From Paracoccaceae bacterium (GTDB lineage Bacteria; Pseudomonadota; Alphaproteobacteria; Rhodobacterales; Rhodobacteraceae): a stretch of 33,748 nt of DNA. This document shows positions 1 through 8,760 of this stretch, piece after piece. The DNA lies in the NCBI GenBank assembly GCA_026707935.1, contig JAPOVX010000060.1, forward strand, positions 3,930 through 37,677. The letters are read 5' to 3'. The notes below the pieces were generated by a model that had not been told where the DNA came from, did no database searches, and was given only the letters and a program-made list of their open reading frames with translations. The position numbers and the translations under genes were made by a program. Position 1 is the first letter of the stretch; every line of letters starts with the position of its first letter.

Positions 1-789
1 CACGACGTCGAGCGACAGGCTCCAAACGTATTCCGCATGAAGCTTCTCGGTGCCGAGGTCATTCCCGTCACGGCGGGAAGGGGAACCCTCAAGGACGCCA
101 TGAACGAGGCGCTTCGGGATTGGGTGACATATGTGGAGACCACGTTCTACTGTATCGGGACGGTTGCCGGGCCACATCCCTATCCGGCAATGGTCCGCGA
201 TTTCCAGTGCGTCATCGGTGACGAAACACGGAAGCAGATGCAGGAACAGGAAGGCAGGCTTCCGGACACGCTGGTCGCCTGCATAGGAGGTGGTTCCAAT
301 GCCATGGGGCTTTTCCATCCGTTCCTGGATGAACCCTCCGTGCGGGTCATCGGCGTCGAGGCTGGCGGCAAGGGAGTCGACGAAAGAATGGAACACTGTG
401 CCTCGCTGACGGGCGGGCGCCCCGGGGTGCTTCACGGGAACCGGACATACCTGCTGCAGGACCCGAACGGGCAGATTCTGGACGGCTATTCGATATCGGC
501 CGGACTGGACTATCCCGGGATCGGTCCCGAGCATTCCTGGCTTCGTGATACGGGGCGCGTCGAATATGTTTCGGTAACTGACGCGGAAGCGCTTGAGGCG
601 TTCCAGTTGTGCTGCAGGTGCGAGGGTATCATTCCCGCCCTGGAGCCGTCACATGCCCTGGCTCACGTTGCAAGAATCGCAGGCGGCCTTCCTTCGGACC
701 ATCTCCTGGTGATGAACATGTGCGGGCGCGGCGACAAGGACGTCTTCGCTGTTTCCAGGATCCTCGGCGAGGAATTCGAGGAAGAGTGA
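1..789 (+). CDS. trpB: Tryptophan synthase beta subunit, C-terminal part (5' end outside window)
   Basis: The reading frame is open from base 1 and ends at TGA 787-789; the first in-frame ATG at 37 is internal, because the twelve preceding codons already match TrpB (HDVERQ...[12 protein letters not shown]). TrpB condenses indole with serine using PLP in the last step of tryptophan synthesis. The PLP phosphate-binding loop is visible as GGGSNAMG, followed by the family blocks [36 protein letters not shown] and [13 protein letters not shown]. About 262 residues are present; the N-terminal portion with the PLP lysine lies upstream. The end of the protein is normal, so the gene is cut only by the window edge. 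No trpA follows: the next feature is a convergent tRNA gene. Confidence 0.97.
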   Translation, partial: HDVERQAPNVFRMKLLGAEVIPVTAGRGTLKDAMNEALRDWVTYVETTFYCIGTVAGPHPYPAMVRDFQCVIGDETRKQMQEQEGRLPDTLVACIGGGSNAMGLFHPFLDEPSVRVIGVEAGGKGVDERMEHCASLTGGRPGVLHGNRTYLLQDPNGQILDGYSISAGLDYPGIGPEHSWLRDTGRVEYVSVTDAEALEAFQLCCRCEGIIPALEPSHALAHVARIAGGLPSDHLLVMNMCGRGDKDVFAVSRILGEEFEEE

Positions 790-830
790 TGTTCCGGCGG
801 TGACGAGCTTCCGGCCCGATCGCCGCTCCG

Positions 831-851
831 TCCAGCCAGTAACGGGCTGGA
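831..851. terminator. Hairpin between convergent trpB and tRNA-Arg
   Basis: A perfect 7-bp inverted repeat (TCCAGCC / GGCTGGA) encloses a 7-nt loop. It lies 42 bases after the trpB stop and about 38 bases after the 3' end of the opposite-strand tRNA, so it could end transcription from both sides. There is no T-run on either strand, so it is not a classical intrinsic terminator. Confidence 0.4.
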
Positions 852-888
852 ATCTGGACAGGGTCTGTCGTCGATCAGGAAACGGTGC

Positions 889-965
889 TGGAGGACCCGG
901 AGCGATTCGAACGCCCGACCTTTTGATTCGTAGTCAAATGCTCTATCCAGCTGAGCTACGGGTCC
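889..965 (-). tRNA. tRNA-Arg (anticodon ACG)
   Basis: Read on the minus strand this folds as a complete 77-nt cloverleaf. The acceptor stem GGACCCG/CGGGTCC is perfect, the D-arm is TAGCTCAGCTGGATAGAGCA, the anticodon stem TTTGA/TCAAA holds the loop CTACGAA, and the T-arm carries TTCGAAT. The anticodon ACG (wobble A normally deaminated to inosine) reads arginine CGN codons. The 3' CCA appears to be encoded (TCCA), which leaves U as discriminator base; this is unusual, as A or G is more common for tRNA-Arg. The apparent plus-strand ORF across this interval is a tRNA read-through artefact. Confidence 0.97.
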
Positions 966-1010
966 TCGGGTTTGCAGAAAAAGCCAACACGATCTCGGCA
1001 AAGTCGGAAT

Positions 1011-1039
1011 CGTATAGAGTGTGTCCGCTGCCATTGCAA
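1011..1039 (-). promoter_or_regulatory. Probable sigma70 promoter of tRNA-Arg
   Basis: On the minus strand TTGCAA (1039-1034) and TATACG (1016-1011) are separated by exactly 17 bp. Each hexamer matches 4 of 6 consensus positions. Transcription would start near 1004, about 40 bases before the mature tRNA 5' end. Confidence 0.5.
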
Positions 1040-1333
1040 TAACCGGCGTGTCGACATGCGGGGTGCATCCAGACCAGGGATGCAACATGAAATGGGCGCA
1101 CCCGGAAATTTCTGCCTCATGCGGTGGCGTTGGTTCGTCACCAGCGGCGCCGCCGTCCTGGTCATTTCCTGAAAAGGTCCTTCGAGCGGTGTCTCGAATT
1201 CGTTTCGGGACATATTCGCCGCAACAGTTCGCCCAGGGGCCAGACGATCTTGCGGCGACGGGCAACGATCATTTTGGGTGCAGGAACCGGGTTGGCCGGA
1301 ATCGCGGCATCGCGGCGTCCGGTCCTTGCCCGG
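1040..1333. other. Intergenic, no supported gene
   Basis: Several overlapping open frames cross this stretch on both strands, but none shows a family pattern, a ribosome-binding site or consistent composition. I see no gene or repeat here. Confidence 0.6.
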
Positions 1334-1365
1334 CGATCCCGGGCACATCCGTGCGCCCGGGATCG
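1334..1365 (-). terminator. Hairpin downstream of amtB
   Basis: A perfect 11-bp inverted repeat (CGATCCCGGGC / GCCCGGGATCG) with a 10-nt loop starts 12 bases past the amtB stop codon. It is strongly GC-rich but is not followed by a T-run on the minus strand. Position and stem quality suggest the transcript end. Confidence 0.5.
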
Positions 1366-1377
1366 TCGCGTCAGGGT

Positions 1378-2724
1378 TCAGGTCGTAAACTCGGGGTAGG
1401 CCTCGATGCCGAGTTCCGTCATGTCGAGGCCCGTGATCTCGCTTTCCTCATCAACCCGGATACCGATCGCCAGCTTCAGGATGGACCAGATGACCCAGGA
1501 CGCGGCGGACACGAACGCACCCACGATGATGATGGACGCGACCTGCCCGAACAGCGTGGCGTCAGGATTCGTGAACCAGACTGCCAGCGTTCCCCATATT
1601 CCGGCGAAAAGATGTACCGGAATTGCGCCGACCACGTCATCGATCTTCAACTTGTCAAGGAACGGCACGCCGTAGACGACGATGGCGCCGCCGACGCCGC
1701 CGATCAGCAGGGAACCGAAGAGCGACGGATAGAGGGGTTCCGCAGTTATTGCCACGAGTCCCGCAAGTGCTCCGTTCAGCACCATGGTCAAGTCGACCTT
1801 TCCGTACAGGAACTGGGTCATGATCATTGCAACCAACGCACCTGAAGCGGCGGCCATGTTGGTGTTGGCGAAAATCCTGCTCACGTCTGCGGCATCGCCG
1901 ATGCTTCCCATTGCAAGCTGAGACCCACCGTTGAACCCGAACCAGCCGATCCAGAGAATGAATGTGCCCAATGTCGCCAGGGGCATGTTCGATCCGCGTA
2001 TCGGGTTTACCTGGCCTGCCTGGTACTTGCCCTTTCGCGCACCGAGCAGAATGGCGCCAACCAGTGCCGCCCATCCACCGACCGAATGCACGACGGTCGA
2101 ACCGGCAAAGTCCAGAAACCCGAACTGGGAATCCAGGAAACCGCCTCCCCATTTCCAGGATGCCTGAACGGGATAGATCACACCGGTCAGCAATGCCGTG
2201 AACAGGAGGAATGGCCACAGCTTGATGCGTTCGGCGAGCGTGCCGGAGACAATCGACGCCGCGGTGGCGCAGAACATGAGCTGGAAGAAAAAGTCCGATC
2301 CCGTGGATGCGTAGGACAGATCGTCCGCACCCTCGGGCCCGATGCCCACGGCTTCAAGGACGGCGAGTCCGAATGCGCCGAGGTAACCTCCGGTTTCGTC
2401 GGTTCCGAGCGACCAGTTTCCGAGCGGATACATGAGATTGTAACCGATCAGCCAGTACATGATCGCGGCGATGGAAAACAGGCCGAAATTCTTGGTCAAC
2501 TGCGTCGTGACATTCCGCGACCTTACCAGGCCGGCCTCGAGCATCGCGAAACCGGCGGCCATCCAGAACACGAGAAAGCCGCTGACGAGAAACAGAAACG
2601 TGTTGAGGACGAAGACCGTATGCACTGCGACTTCGGTTCCCGGCGCACCTTGGGCCGTCGCGGGAGATGCGGCTAGCAAAAGGAGGGGCAGGCAGGACAA
2701 GGTTTTTGCGTGTTTTGACATCAT
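1378..2724 (-). CDS. amtB: Ammonium transporter, Amt family
   Basis: The protein conducts ammonium/ammonia across the inner membrane under nitrogen limitation. The frame is open from a TTG at 2748, but the ATG at 2724 is preferred because GGAAGAAG lies directly upstream and translation then begins MMSKHAKT followed by a hydrophobic signal-like segment ending near ATAQ. The rest has the Amt pattern of eleven membrane spans, including FQLMFCATAASIVSG (the periplasmic Phe-gate region), DFAGSTVVHSVGGWAALVG with the first pore histidine, and GFNGGS. The second pore histidine lies in VHLFAGIWGTLAV. The length, about 448 residues, is normal. The usual partner glnK is not next to it in this window, so PII regulation must come from elsewhere. 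Confidence 0.95.
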   Translation of the reverse strand: MMSKHAKTLSCLPLLLLAASPATAQGAPGTEVAVHTVFVLNTFLFLVSGFLVFWMAAGFAMLEAGLVRSRNVTTQLTKNFGLFSIAAIMYWLIGYNLMYPLGNWSLGTDETGGYLGAFGLAVLEAVGIGPEGADDLSYASTGSDFFFQLMFCATAASIVSGTLAERIKLWPFLLFTALLTGVIYPVQASWKWGGGFLDSQFGFLDFAGSTVVHSVGGWAALVGAILLGARKGKYQAGQVNPIRGSNMPLATLGTFILWIGWFGFNGGSQLAMGSIGDAADVSRIFANTNMAAASGALVAMIMTQFLYGKVDLTMVLNGALAGLVAITAEPLYPSLFGSLLIGGVGGAIVVYGVPFLDKLKIDDVVGAIPVHLFAGIWGTLAVWFTNPDATLFGQVASIIIVGAFVSAASWVIWSILKLAIGIRVDEESEITGLDMTELGIEAYPEFTT

Positions 2725-3471
2725 TTCTTCTTCCATTGATTCAGGCAAGGAACTGGTCGTTCGACTTCGCCACAGTACCGGTGGCAGTCATGGATGATCT
2801 CCCGTGGGCACCACCGGACACGGGGTCTCCGAGCACGCAAGCGTTGATGACGTCCAGAAGTCCCCATAGCATCGCTGCCGGTGAGATCGAGAAATTCAGG
2901 ATAATGATCAATTTATGTACAAAAAATGCTACTATGATTAATTAATAAACATATATTTCTTTGCTCTGCTTAAGAGCGAATTGAGTATGCTTTGGTTTGA
3001 TTCCCGCGATCTGCCAGACCCGGGTGCGGGAGTGAAGCGACAACGCCGCGCGGGTTCGCCGTGAAGCGGAGGAAAAGTCTGGATAGTTTCGGCCTCAATA
3101 CCTGACAATCGAAAACCGTGACCTCCGGCACATCGGGAGTCGACGACGATTTCGTCCCTCTGCAATGACCGCACTGCCTTGATCGACGCCCAAATCGAAG
3201 GCGGGTCGCCGACAGACATGGCCGAACCTGACTTGTCACGGCTGCCGGTCCAGCTGTGCCTCGGACTTCCGATGGCATCGGTGCCTGCGAACGTGAAACG
3301 CGCAAACTCAGGTGGCCGGACCGAACTGCTCGATGTGATTGCCGGAAAGGGCAGGCTCCTCTGACCCACCCCCCGGATCAGCCGAAAGGGATCCTGTAGG
3401 GGAGAGCGAACTGGCGGAATGCATTCGAAGAGTGCGCGTGCCGGATTTCGTCGATCGGCATGTCACCACGA
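2725..3471. other. Long intergenic stretch with an AT-rich block
   Basis: No gene can be supported here. Open frames on both strands (for example 2938-3369 minus) have no recognisable family and compete with each other. A conspicuous AT-rich block lies at about 2895-2970, in contrast with the GC-rich surroundings, and contains runs such as ATTAATTAATAAACATATAT. It could be a promoter region or a scar of insertion. I could not find a convincing sigma54 promoter for amtB. Confidence 0.5.
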
Positions 3472-3666
3472 CAGGTGACCAGGGAGGAATCCATCGACAG
3501 TGGCGATCTCCAACCCGGGGGCCGTGACTTTACTCGAGTTCGCTGGGACAGTCGGGATGAGGATTTGGTCGAGAATCCGGATATCCAGGACACCACCCGC
3601 GACGCGGTCCGCAGCCTCGTCCTTGGTTCGTGTTCGATTCTTGCCGGTGGCGCCGTGAGCAGGTCT
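3472..3666 (-). pseudogene. Probable remnant of radC (JAB-domain protein)
   Basis: In a minus-strand frame, a stretch beginning AHGATGKNRTRTKDEA and ending VLDIRILDQILI follows the spacing of the RadC metal-binding region. In intact RadC that region is a HNHPSG block, a PS..D segment, then a helix leading to GI..LDH(I/V)I. A preceding REAFER matches the PREVF(K/R) block. The catalytic HNHPSG is degraded to HGATGK and no complete gene can be rebuilt around it. The surrounding DNA has no other function I can see. Alignment was by eye and the identification may be wrong. Confidence 0.3.
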
Positions 3667-4058
3667 CTTATCGCCGAGGGTGCGGTTCCGATGTCGTTCG
3701 AACGCTTCCCTGATTCCCGTCTTTTGGACGGCGTTGAATCTGGCGGCAGGGCGTTTCGCGGTCCATTGATGCTTCCCGTCCCTTGGGGCGTCGGGCCGGT
3801 CGGATGACCGGCCTGTCAACGTCCCTGCCTGGATGGCGCCCTGATGCCGGTGAACACCGGAAGGAAAAGGTGAACCGAGAACCGCGCACCGGTGAGGACA
3901 ACTCCGATATTCCGTCAAGGAGCGTGACGGCGAACCGAGACCTCGCCGGATTTTCAGTGCGGACGCAACGCCCGGGCTCACTGTTACCCTGCCGGGGCCG
4001 TTGTCCGCAGATCAACGATGTGTTAGGCGGCGACAATGGCGGCCATGGGGCATTCAGG

Positions 4059-5168
4059 GTGGCGTATTCGAATTTCCGAAAGAGATTTGAGCAGCTTATG
4101 GCGGTCGCGGATATCCGGATCAACGGCGACCGCCCCTGGGACATGCGGGTGCACAGGGAAGAGACATATCCGAGGATCTTTGCCTTCGGATCTCTGGGCG
4201 TGGGTGAAAGCTACATGGATGGCTGGTGGGACTGTGAACAACTGGACGAGTTGGTTTGCCGCGCCAGCCGCATTGACCTGAAATCGCATTTCCGCCCTGG
4301 CGATATCGTCCGCGCGGCCCACGCGCGGCTGATCAATCCAAAGGGGAACGCGTCGCATTTCGCGGGTGGGGCGGCCCACTATGAGGTCGGGCGGGATCTG
4401 TATCGCGGCATGCTCGACAAGCGCATGATCTATAGCTGCGCATACTGGTCAGGTGCCGAGACACTTGATGAGGCGCAGGAAAACAAGCTGGTCCTGATTG
4501 CCCGAAAACTGGGCCTCGAACCCGGCATGAAGATTCTCGATATCGGTTGCGGGTGGGGCGGCGCGATTCATTATTTCGCCGAGCGTTACGGAGTCTCCGG
4601 CGTCGCTGTCACAATTTCGCCGGATCAATTCAACGCGGCGCGGGAACTTTGCGCTGGCCTGCCGGTGGACATACGCCTCCAGGACTATCGCGAGGTCGAT
4701 GAGCAATTCGACCGCAGCTATTCCATCGACATGCTCGGACATGTCGGACGCAGGAACTATCGCCAGTACATGGAGTCCGTGCAGCGTTGCTTGCGCCCCG
4801 GCGGTCTGCACCTTGCGCAGACCGCCGGTAGCGAGAATAGCGCGGTCAAGGCGGACCCATGGGTCGACCGGTACATTTTTCCTGGTGGACATATTCCTTC
4901 ACCGAAACAAATCGTCTCGGCCGCGGAAGGTGTGCTTGGATTGGAAGACTGGCATTGCTTTACTCCGGATTACGACCGCACGTTCATGTGCTGGCATGAG
5001 AACTTGTGCGCCATCTGGGATCAGCTCGAACACCGCGACGACCGAAACTTGTTCCGGATGTGGCAATACTACCTTCTGAGTTTTGCGGGTGTCTTCCGAT
5101 CGGGCGCCAGCCAGCTCTGGCAGATCGTGTTTTCCCATGCGGGCGCAAATGGAGAGTATATCCGTTAA
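4059..5168 (+). CDS. Divergent cyclopropane-fatty-acid-synthase-like methyltransferase
   Basis: The frame is open from further upstream, but similarity to Cfa begins near 4060, so GTG 4059 (GGGG eight bases upstream) is chosen; ATG 4098 is the alternative. The product is about 369 residues. N-terminal FGSLGVGESYMDGWWDCEQLD and the SAM-binding ILDIGCGWGG are typical of Cfa, as are the end blocks LEDWHCFTPDYDRT and SQLWQIVFS. Of the five E. coli bicarbonate ligands, C139 (YSCAYW) and Y317 (PDYD) are kept, but E239 is Gly (MLGHVG), H266 is Gln and I268 is Ala (QTAG). It may therefore methylate without forming a cyclopropane, or act on another substrate. The YcaO gene starts 17 bases after its stop, so the two are probably co-transcribed and the substrate may be the RiPP or a lipid tail. 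Confidence 0.85.
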   Translation: MAYSNFRKRFEQLMAVADIRINGDRPWDMRVHREETYPRIFAFGSLGVGESYMDGWWDCEQLDELVCRASRIDLKSHFRPGDIVRAAHARLINPKGNASHFAGGAAHYEVGRDLYRGMLDKRMIYSCAYWSGAETLDEAQENKLVLIARKLGLEPGMKILDIGCGWGGAIHYFAERYGVSGVAVTISPDQFNAARELCAGLPVDIRLQDYREVDEQFDRSYSIDMLGHVGRRNYRQYMESVQRCLRPGGLHLAQTAGSENSAVKADPWVDRYIFPGGHIPSPKQIVSAAEGVLGLEDWHCFTPDYDRTFMCWHENLCAIWDQLEHRDDRNLFRMWQYYLLSFAGVFRSGASQLWQIVFSHAGANGEYIR

Positions 5169-5185
5169 CTCGCCGTGCCCCCAAA

Positions 5186-7489
5186 ATGATGTTCTCCAGG
5201 ATACTCAGAAAGACCGCCGCCGACTCCGCCCTTATCGATAAGCCGAAGCTGGCGCCGCACTTCGAATTTCATCCGGTCGACGACCAGCAGGTGTTTCTGG
5301 TTTCCGAAAACTTCAACACGCTGCTTCACGGCCGCATCCACCCCGATCTGTTGCCGCTACTCGACGGCCGTCATTCGGTCAGGGACATCGTAAGTGCGCT
5401 GGAATGCGCACATTCGGAGTCCGCCGTAACGTCTGCACTCCGCTCGCTTGCGCGCAAGGGCTATATCGTTTCGGGCGAATATGCGATGGACCGCGGTCGG
5501 GCGGCGTTTTTCTCTTCGCTTGGCGTTTCGCCGCGTTGGGCCGAGGAGCGCCTGGCGGAGGCGACGGTGGCCGTTTCCGGCCATGGCGCGATGCTTGCTG
5601 CGCGCCTGGAGGCGATGGGTGTGGAAGTGGGCGAAGTCGCGCCCACGCTTTCGGTCATCGTTTGCGATGACTATCTGGACGATTGCCATGCGGGGTTCAA
5701 CCAGCGCCAGATTGCGTCAGGTACGCCTTGGATGCTGGTCAGGGCGAGCGGCTCGCAACCACTTTTCGGCCCGGTTTTTCGGCCCGGGGAACAGGGTCCG
5801 TGCTGGGCATGTCTCGTCTATCGCCTGCGCGGCCATCAGGAGGTCCATAATTTCCTGCGCAATCTGAATGGCGATGGCGCTTTGCTGACGCCACGGGTTG
5901 CCGAGCCTGCCGTCTTGGACGCAACTCTCGGCCTGGCGGCGTTGGAAATCTACAAGTGGCTGGTGCTTGGAAAACGTACGCCGATCCATGAGCATTCGAT
6001 TTCGCTGGACGCCACGGACATGACGTCTGCGCGCCACCTGGTCATGCGCCGTCCGCAGTGTCGTGCCTGTGGCCAAGAATCGCTGTACCGCGCCGACAGG
6101 GAGCCGGTGCCGGTGCGGTTGGGCACCAGCCCGAAGGCCGTTCGCAACAGTGGCGGCCTGCGTTCCGTTTCGCCGGAAGCGACGCTTGCAAGATACCGGC
6201 ACCTCGTAAGCCCCGTCAGCGGCGTGGTGACATGGGTGAGGCGCACGTCCGGCGCAACCGACCCTTGGCTGAACGTCCATTGGGCCGGCAGCAACATCGC
6301 ACTCCGGAACAGAAGCATGAGTGTGCTTCGGCTCAGTCTGCGAACGAAGAGCGCGGGCAAGGGAAGGACACCGCAGCAGTCTGAGGCCAGCGCACTTTGC
6401 GAGGCGCTGGAACGGTATTCCGGGGCGTTCCACGGCGACGAGATCCGCATCCCGAAACGCTTCTCGGATTTCGCGGGCGCGGATGAGCCGTATGCGATTC
6501 ACCCGAATGACATCCAGCTCTTCAGCGACCTGCAATTGGAACACGCGACGCGCATCAACGCCGAAGGCCACCCCTACAACGTCGTTCCTCCCCGTTTCGA
6601 TCCCGACGCAGTGATCGATTGGTCGCCGGTGTGGTCGCTCACACGGGGCCTTCACCTGTTTCTGCCGACTTCCCTTCTCTATTACGGCAAATCGGCCGAT
6701 CGCCGGGGCATTGGGGATTTCGTCGCTGATTCAAACGGATGCGCCGCCGGCAATACGCTGGAAGAAGCGATCCTCCAGGGGTTCTTCGAGCTGGTGGAAC
6801 GCGATGCGTTCGCAGTTTGGTGGTACAACCGCTTGCGTCGGCCTGCCGTGGCGCTGGACAGTTTCGGTGACGATTATCTCACGACCGCATGCGAGTACTA
6901 TCGCGGCCTGAACCGCGACCTGTGGATGCTCGATGTCACCAGTGATTTCGGCATTCCGGCTTTCGTCGCCTTGTCGCGCCGGACTGACAAGGAAGCGGAG
7001 GACATCATCTATGGAGCCGGGGCGCATACGGACCCGCACATCGCGGCGCTAAGGGCAGTGTGCGAGTTGAACCAGTTTTTGAATTGGGTTCAAGGTACGG
7101 GACCGGGTGGCGCCGGCTACCAGGTCGACGATCCGCAGTGCTTGTCGTGGTGGCGCAATGCGACGCTGGCCGACCATCCCTATCTTGCGCCGGCCGAAGG
7201 TGCCGCACCCCGTGGCAAGTCCGATTACACCGTACCCGAGACGACGGACCTGCGAGAAGACGTCGAGAGATGCAGGGCGCTGGTCGAAGCGAAGGGGATG
7301 GAGTTTCTCGTGCTCGACCAAACCCGCCCCGACATTGAACTGCCCGTGGTGCGGGTGATCGTGCCCGGCATGCGTCACTACTGGCAACGCTTCGCGCCAG
7401 GACGCTTGTTCGACGTGCCGGTCGAGATGGGGTGGCGCGAACGCACTCTTTCGGAGGCCGAATTGAATCCTGCCCCCGTAATTGGTTGA
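5186..7489 (+). CDS. Fused leader-binding/YcaO cyclodehydratase (TOMM azoline synthase)
   Basis: This fusion would bind the precursor leader and use ATP to cyclodehydrate Cys/Ser/Thr to azolines. ATG 5186 is chosen because family similarity starts there; an earlier in-frame ATG (5006) lies inside the cfa-like gene. The product is 767 residues. Residues about 20-100 form a PqqD-like winged-helix region expected to be the RiPP recognition element. Residues about 125-300 resemble the E1/ThiF-like C-protein domain with the zinc tetrad C206-x2-C209 and C292-x2-C295. The YcaO domain starts near 385 with ATP-site glutamates in SEASALCEALER and in NGCAAGNTLEEAILQGFFELVERDA. The C-terminus is NPAPVIG, an imperfect version of the PxPxP tail common in TOMM YcaO proteins. 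No flavin azoline dehydrogenase (McbC type) is seen nearby. Confidence 0.92.
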   Translation: MMFSRILRKTAADSALIDKPKLAPHFEFHPVDDQQVFLVSENFNTLLHGRIHPDLLPLLDGRHSVRDIVSALECAHSESAVTSALRSLARKGYIVSGEYAMDRGRAAFFSSLGVSPRWAEERLAEATVAVSGHGAMLAARLEAMGVEVGEVAPTLSVIVCDDYLDDCHAGFNQRQIASGTPWMLVRASGSQPLFGPVFRPGEQGPCWACLVYRLRGHQEVHNFLRNLNGDGALLTPRVAEPAVLDATLGLAALEIYKWLVLGKRTPIHEHSISLDATDMTSARHLVMRRPQCRACGQESLYRADREPVPVRLGTSPKAVRNSGGLRSVSPEATLARYRHLVSPVSGVVTWVRRTSGATDPWLNVHWAGSNIALRNRSMSVLRLSLRTKSAGKGRTPQQSEASALCEALERYSGAFHGDEIRIPKRFSDFAGADEPYAIHPNDIQLFSDLQLEHATRINAEGHPYNVVPPRFDPDAVIDWSPVWSLTRGLHLFLPTSLLYYGKSADRRGIGDFVADSNGCAAGNTLEEAILQGFFELVERDAFAVWWYNRLRRPAVALDSFGDDYLTTACEYYRGLNRDLWMLDVTSDFGIPAFVALSRRTDKEAEDIIYGAGAHTDPHIAALRAVCELNQFLNWVQGTGPGGAGYQVDDPQCLSWWRNATLADHPYLAPAEGAAPRGKSDYTVPETTDLREDVERCRALVEAKGMEFLVLDQTRPDIELPVVRVIVPGMRHYWQRFAPGRLFDVPVEMGWRERTLSEAELNPAPVIG

Positions 7490-7602
7490 TGAACAGCAGC
7501 CGCATTCACCGGCTACGGCGAGATGGCGGCGCGAGAAGGCGGATGATCCCGGATCGAGTGTCCCGCCTTTCACCGCCGTGGGCATGTCGATAGTATCCCG
7601 CC

Positions 7603-8760
7603 ATGAGGTTTCGTGAAGACTGGACGTACACGGAGGAACGCCTGGAGCTTGTCGCAGGTTCCATGGCGCAGCTCTTGGCGAAGATCCGGCCGCGGATCTC
7701 TTCCCGCCTCATTGATGGCATCGGATGGGACCGGCTGCTGGAACGCACAAGTGAATTGACGGCGGCATTGGGGAGCTTCCCGTTCGGTTTCGAGATTCCG
7801 CTGCACGATGCACGGCGTGTCGCGGATTTCGGCGTCACGCTGGTCGGTGGCAGCCGGACGGCGGCCGGTTACCAGGACAGGCAGCGTTCGGGCAGTGCGG
7901 GTAGATCGACGGCGAGGCTTGCCGAACTGCTGGACGAGACCGACCGGGAGGAATCGCTGCTTCGCAAAGTTGTGGGCAGGAAGATGCTACTCGAATTCGA
8001 TATCGATTCGGAGCCCGGTTGCGTGCGGCCTGATCCAGGTGTCTTTCTCTATCCTGTCGACGATGCGCTGGCCGGCGGGCGCGAACGGTTGCGGGAACTG
8101 AATGTGGTCCACGATGCGGTTGTACGCGCGGGGAGCTGGGTGCCGGACCACGCCGAACGCAGGGAATTGGAGCGGCTTTACCTGGTGATGCCACCGGATA
8201 CGCTGATCAAGGCCTTCGGCACGTTTCCATCGCGGAAAAGGACGATGCGGACCGCGGTGGCGGGCTTCAAGACTGCGCGCGACGTGGAGACGTTCCTTGT
8301 GCGTACGGGGTGGCCCGGACAGGCCAAGTCCGTCGGCAGTATCCTGTCATTCTTCGAGGATCGCGGTGCTTTCGCCTATCTGGGCCTTCATTTCGACATT
8401 ACCGGGAACGGCGTGGGCCCGAAGCTGGGACTGAGTTTCTTTGCCAGGGAACAGGACTGGCTGAAGGATATTCGGTTTTGGAGGGCACTTATCGATGGAG
8501 TCGGCGAGCGCGGATATGCCCGTTCCGACAAGCTGGAAGAACTGGCCGGGCGTTCAACGGGTTCGACCACCCTGATCGACAGGTCCGGACCGATCAAGCT
8601 GGTCCACGGCATACACCACATCAAGCTGGCGATAACAGGCGGCCAGGTCGAAGAGGCAAAGGCCTATATCTTCTTCCTGATGATGTGCATGCGCCCCAAG
8701 GGCGGCGGCGGGCCAGGTCAGATGGCGGCAAACCGCCGGTCGGAGGCGGGCGGCAACTGA
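7603..8760 (+). CDS. RiPP-cluster protein of unknown function, paralogue 1
   Basis: The 385-residue protein is soluble-looking, with no signal peptide or membrane span. It is clearly homologous over its full length to the product of 9385-10524. Shared blocks are the start MRF.(E/D).W, LL(D/E)ET...(S)LLR.VVG followed by a hydrophobic.DIDS segment, a central GW(P/S)G, an FD(I/V)T..G..P.L block, W..LIDG and IHH near the end. From memory the central pattern resembles uncharacterised proteins in RiPP/NHLM loci of cyanobacteria and proteobacteria, but I cannot name the family or a reaction. It starts 113 bases after the YcaO stop. No strong ribosome-binding site is present before ATG 7603. The Gly-rich tail after residue about 365 is probably disordered. 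Confidence 0.85.
   Translation: MRFREDWTYTEERLELVAGSMAQLLAKIRPRISSRLIDGIGWDRLLERTSELTAALGSFPFGFEIPLHDARRVADFGVTLVGGSRTAAGYQDRQRSGSAGRSTARLAELLDETDREESLLRKVVGRKMLLEFDIDSEPGCVRPDPGVFLYPVDDALAGGRERLRELNVVHDAVVRAGSWVPDHAERRELERLYLVMPPDTLIKAFGTFPSRKRTMRTAVAGFKTARDVETFLVRTGWPGQAKSVGSILSFFEDRGAFAYLGLHFDITGNGVGPKLGLSFFAREQDWLKDIRFWRALIDGVGERGYARSDKLEELAGRSTGSTTLIDRSGPIKLVHGIHHIKLAITGGQVEEAKAYIFFLMMCMRPKGGGGPGQMAANRRSEAGGN

Noticed and set aside
800-1042. Plus-strand ORF of 80 residues containing GAIRTPDLLIRSQMLYPAELR
   Set aside because: This is the well-known translation artefact of a tRNA-Arg read on the wrong strand.
2938-3369. Minus-strand ORF of 143 residues in the long intergenic region
   Set aside because: No family, no ribosome-binding site seen, and other frames over the same DNA are equally open.
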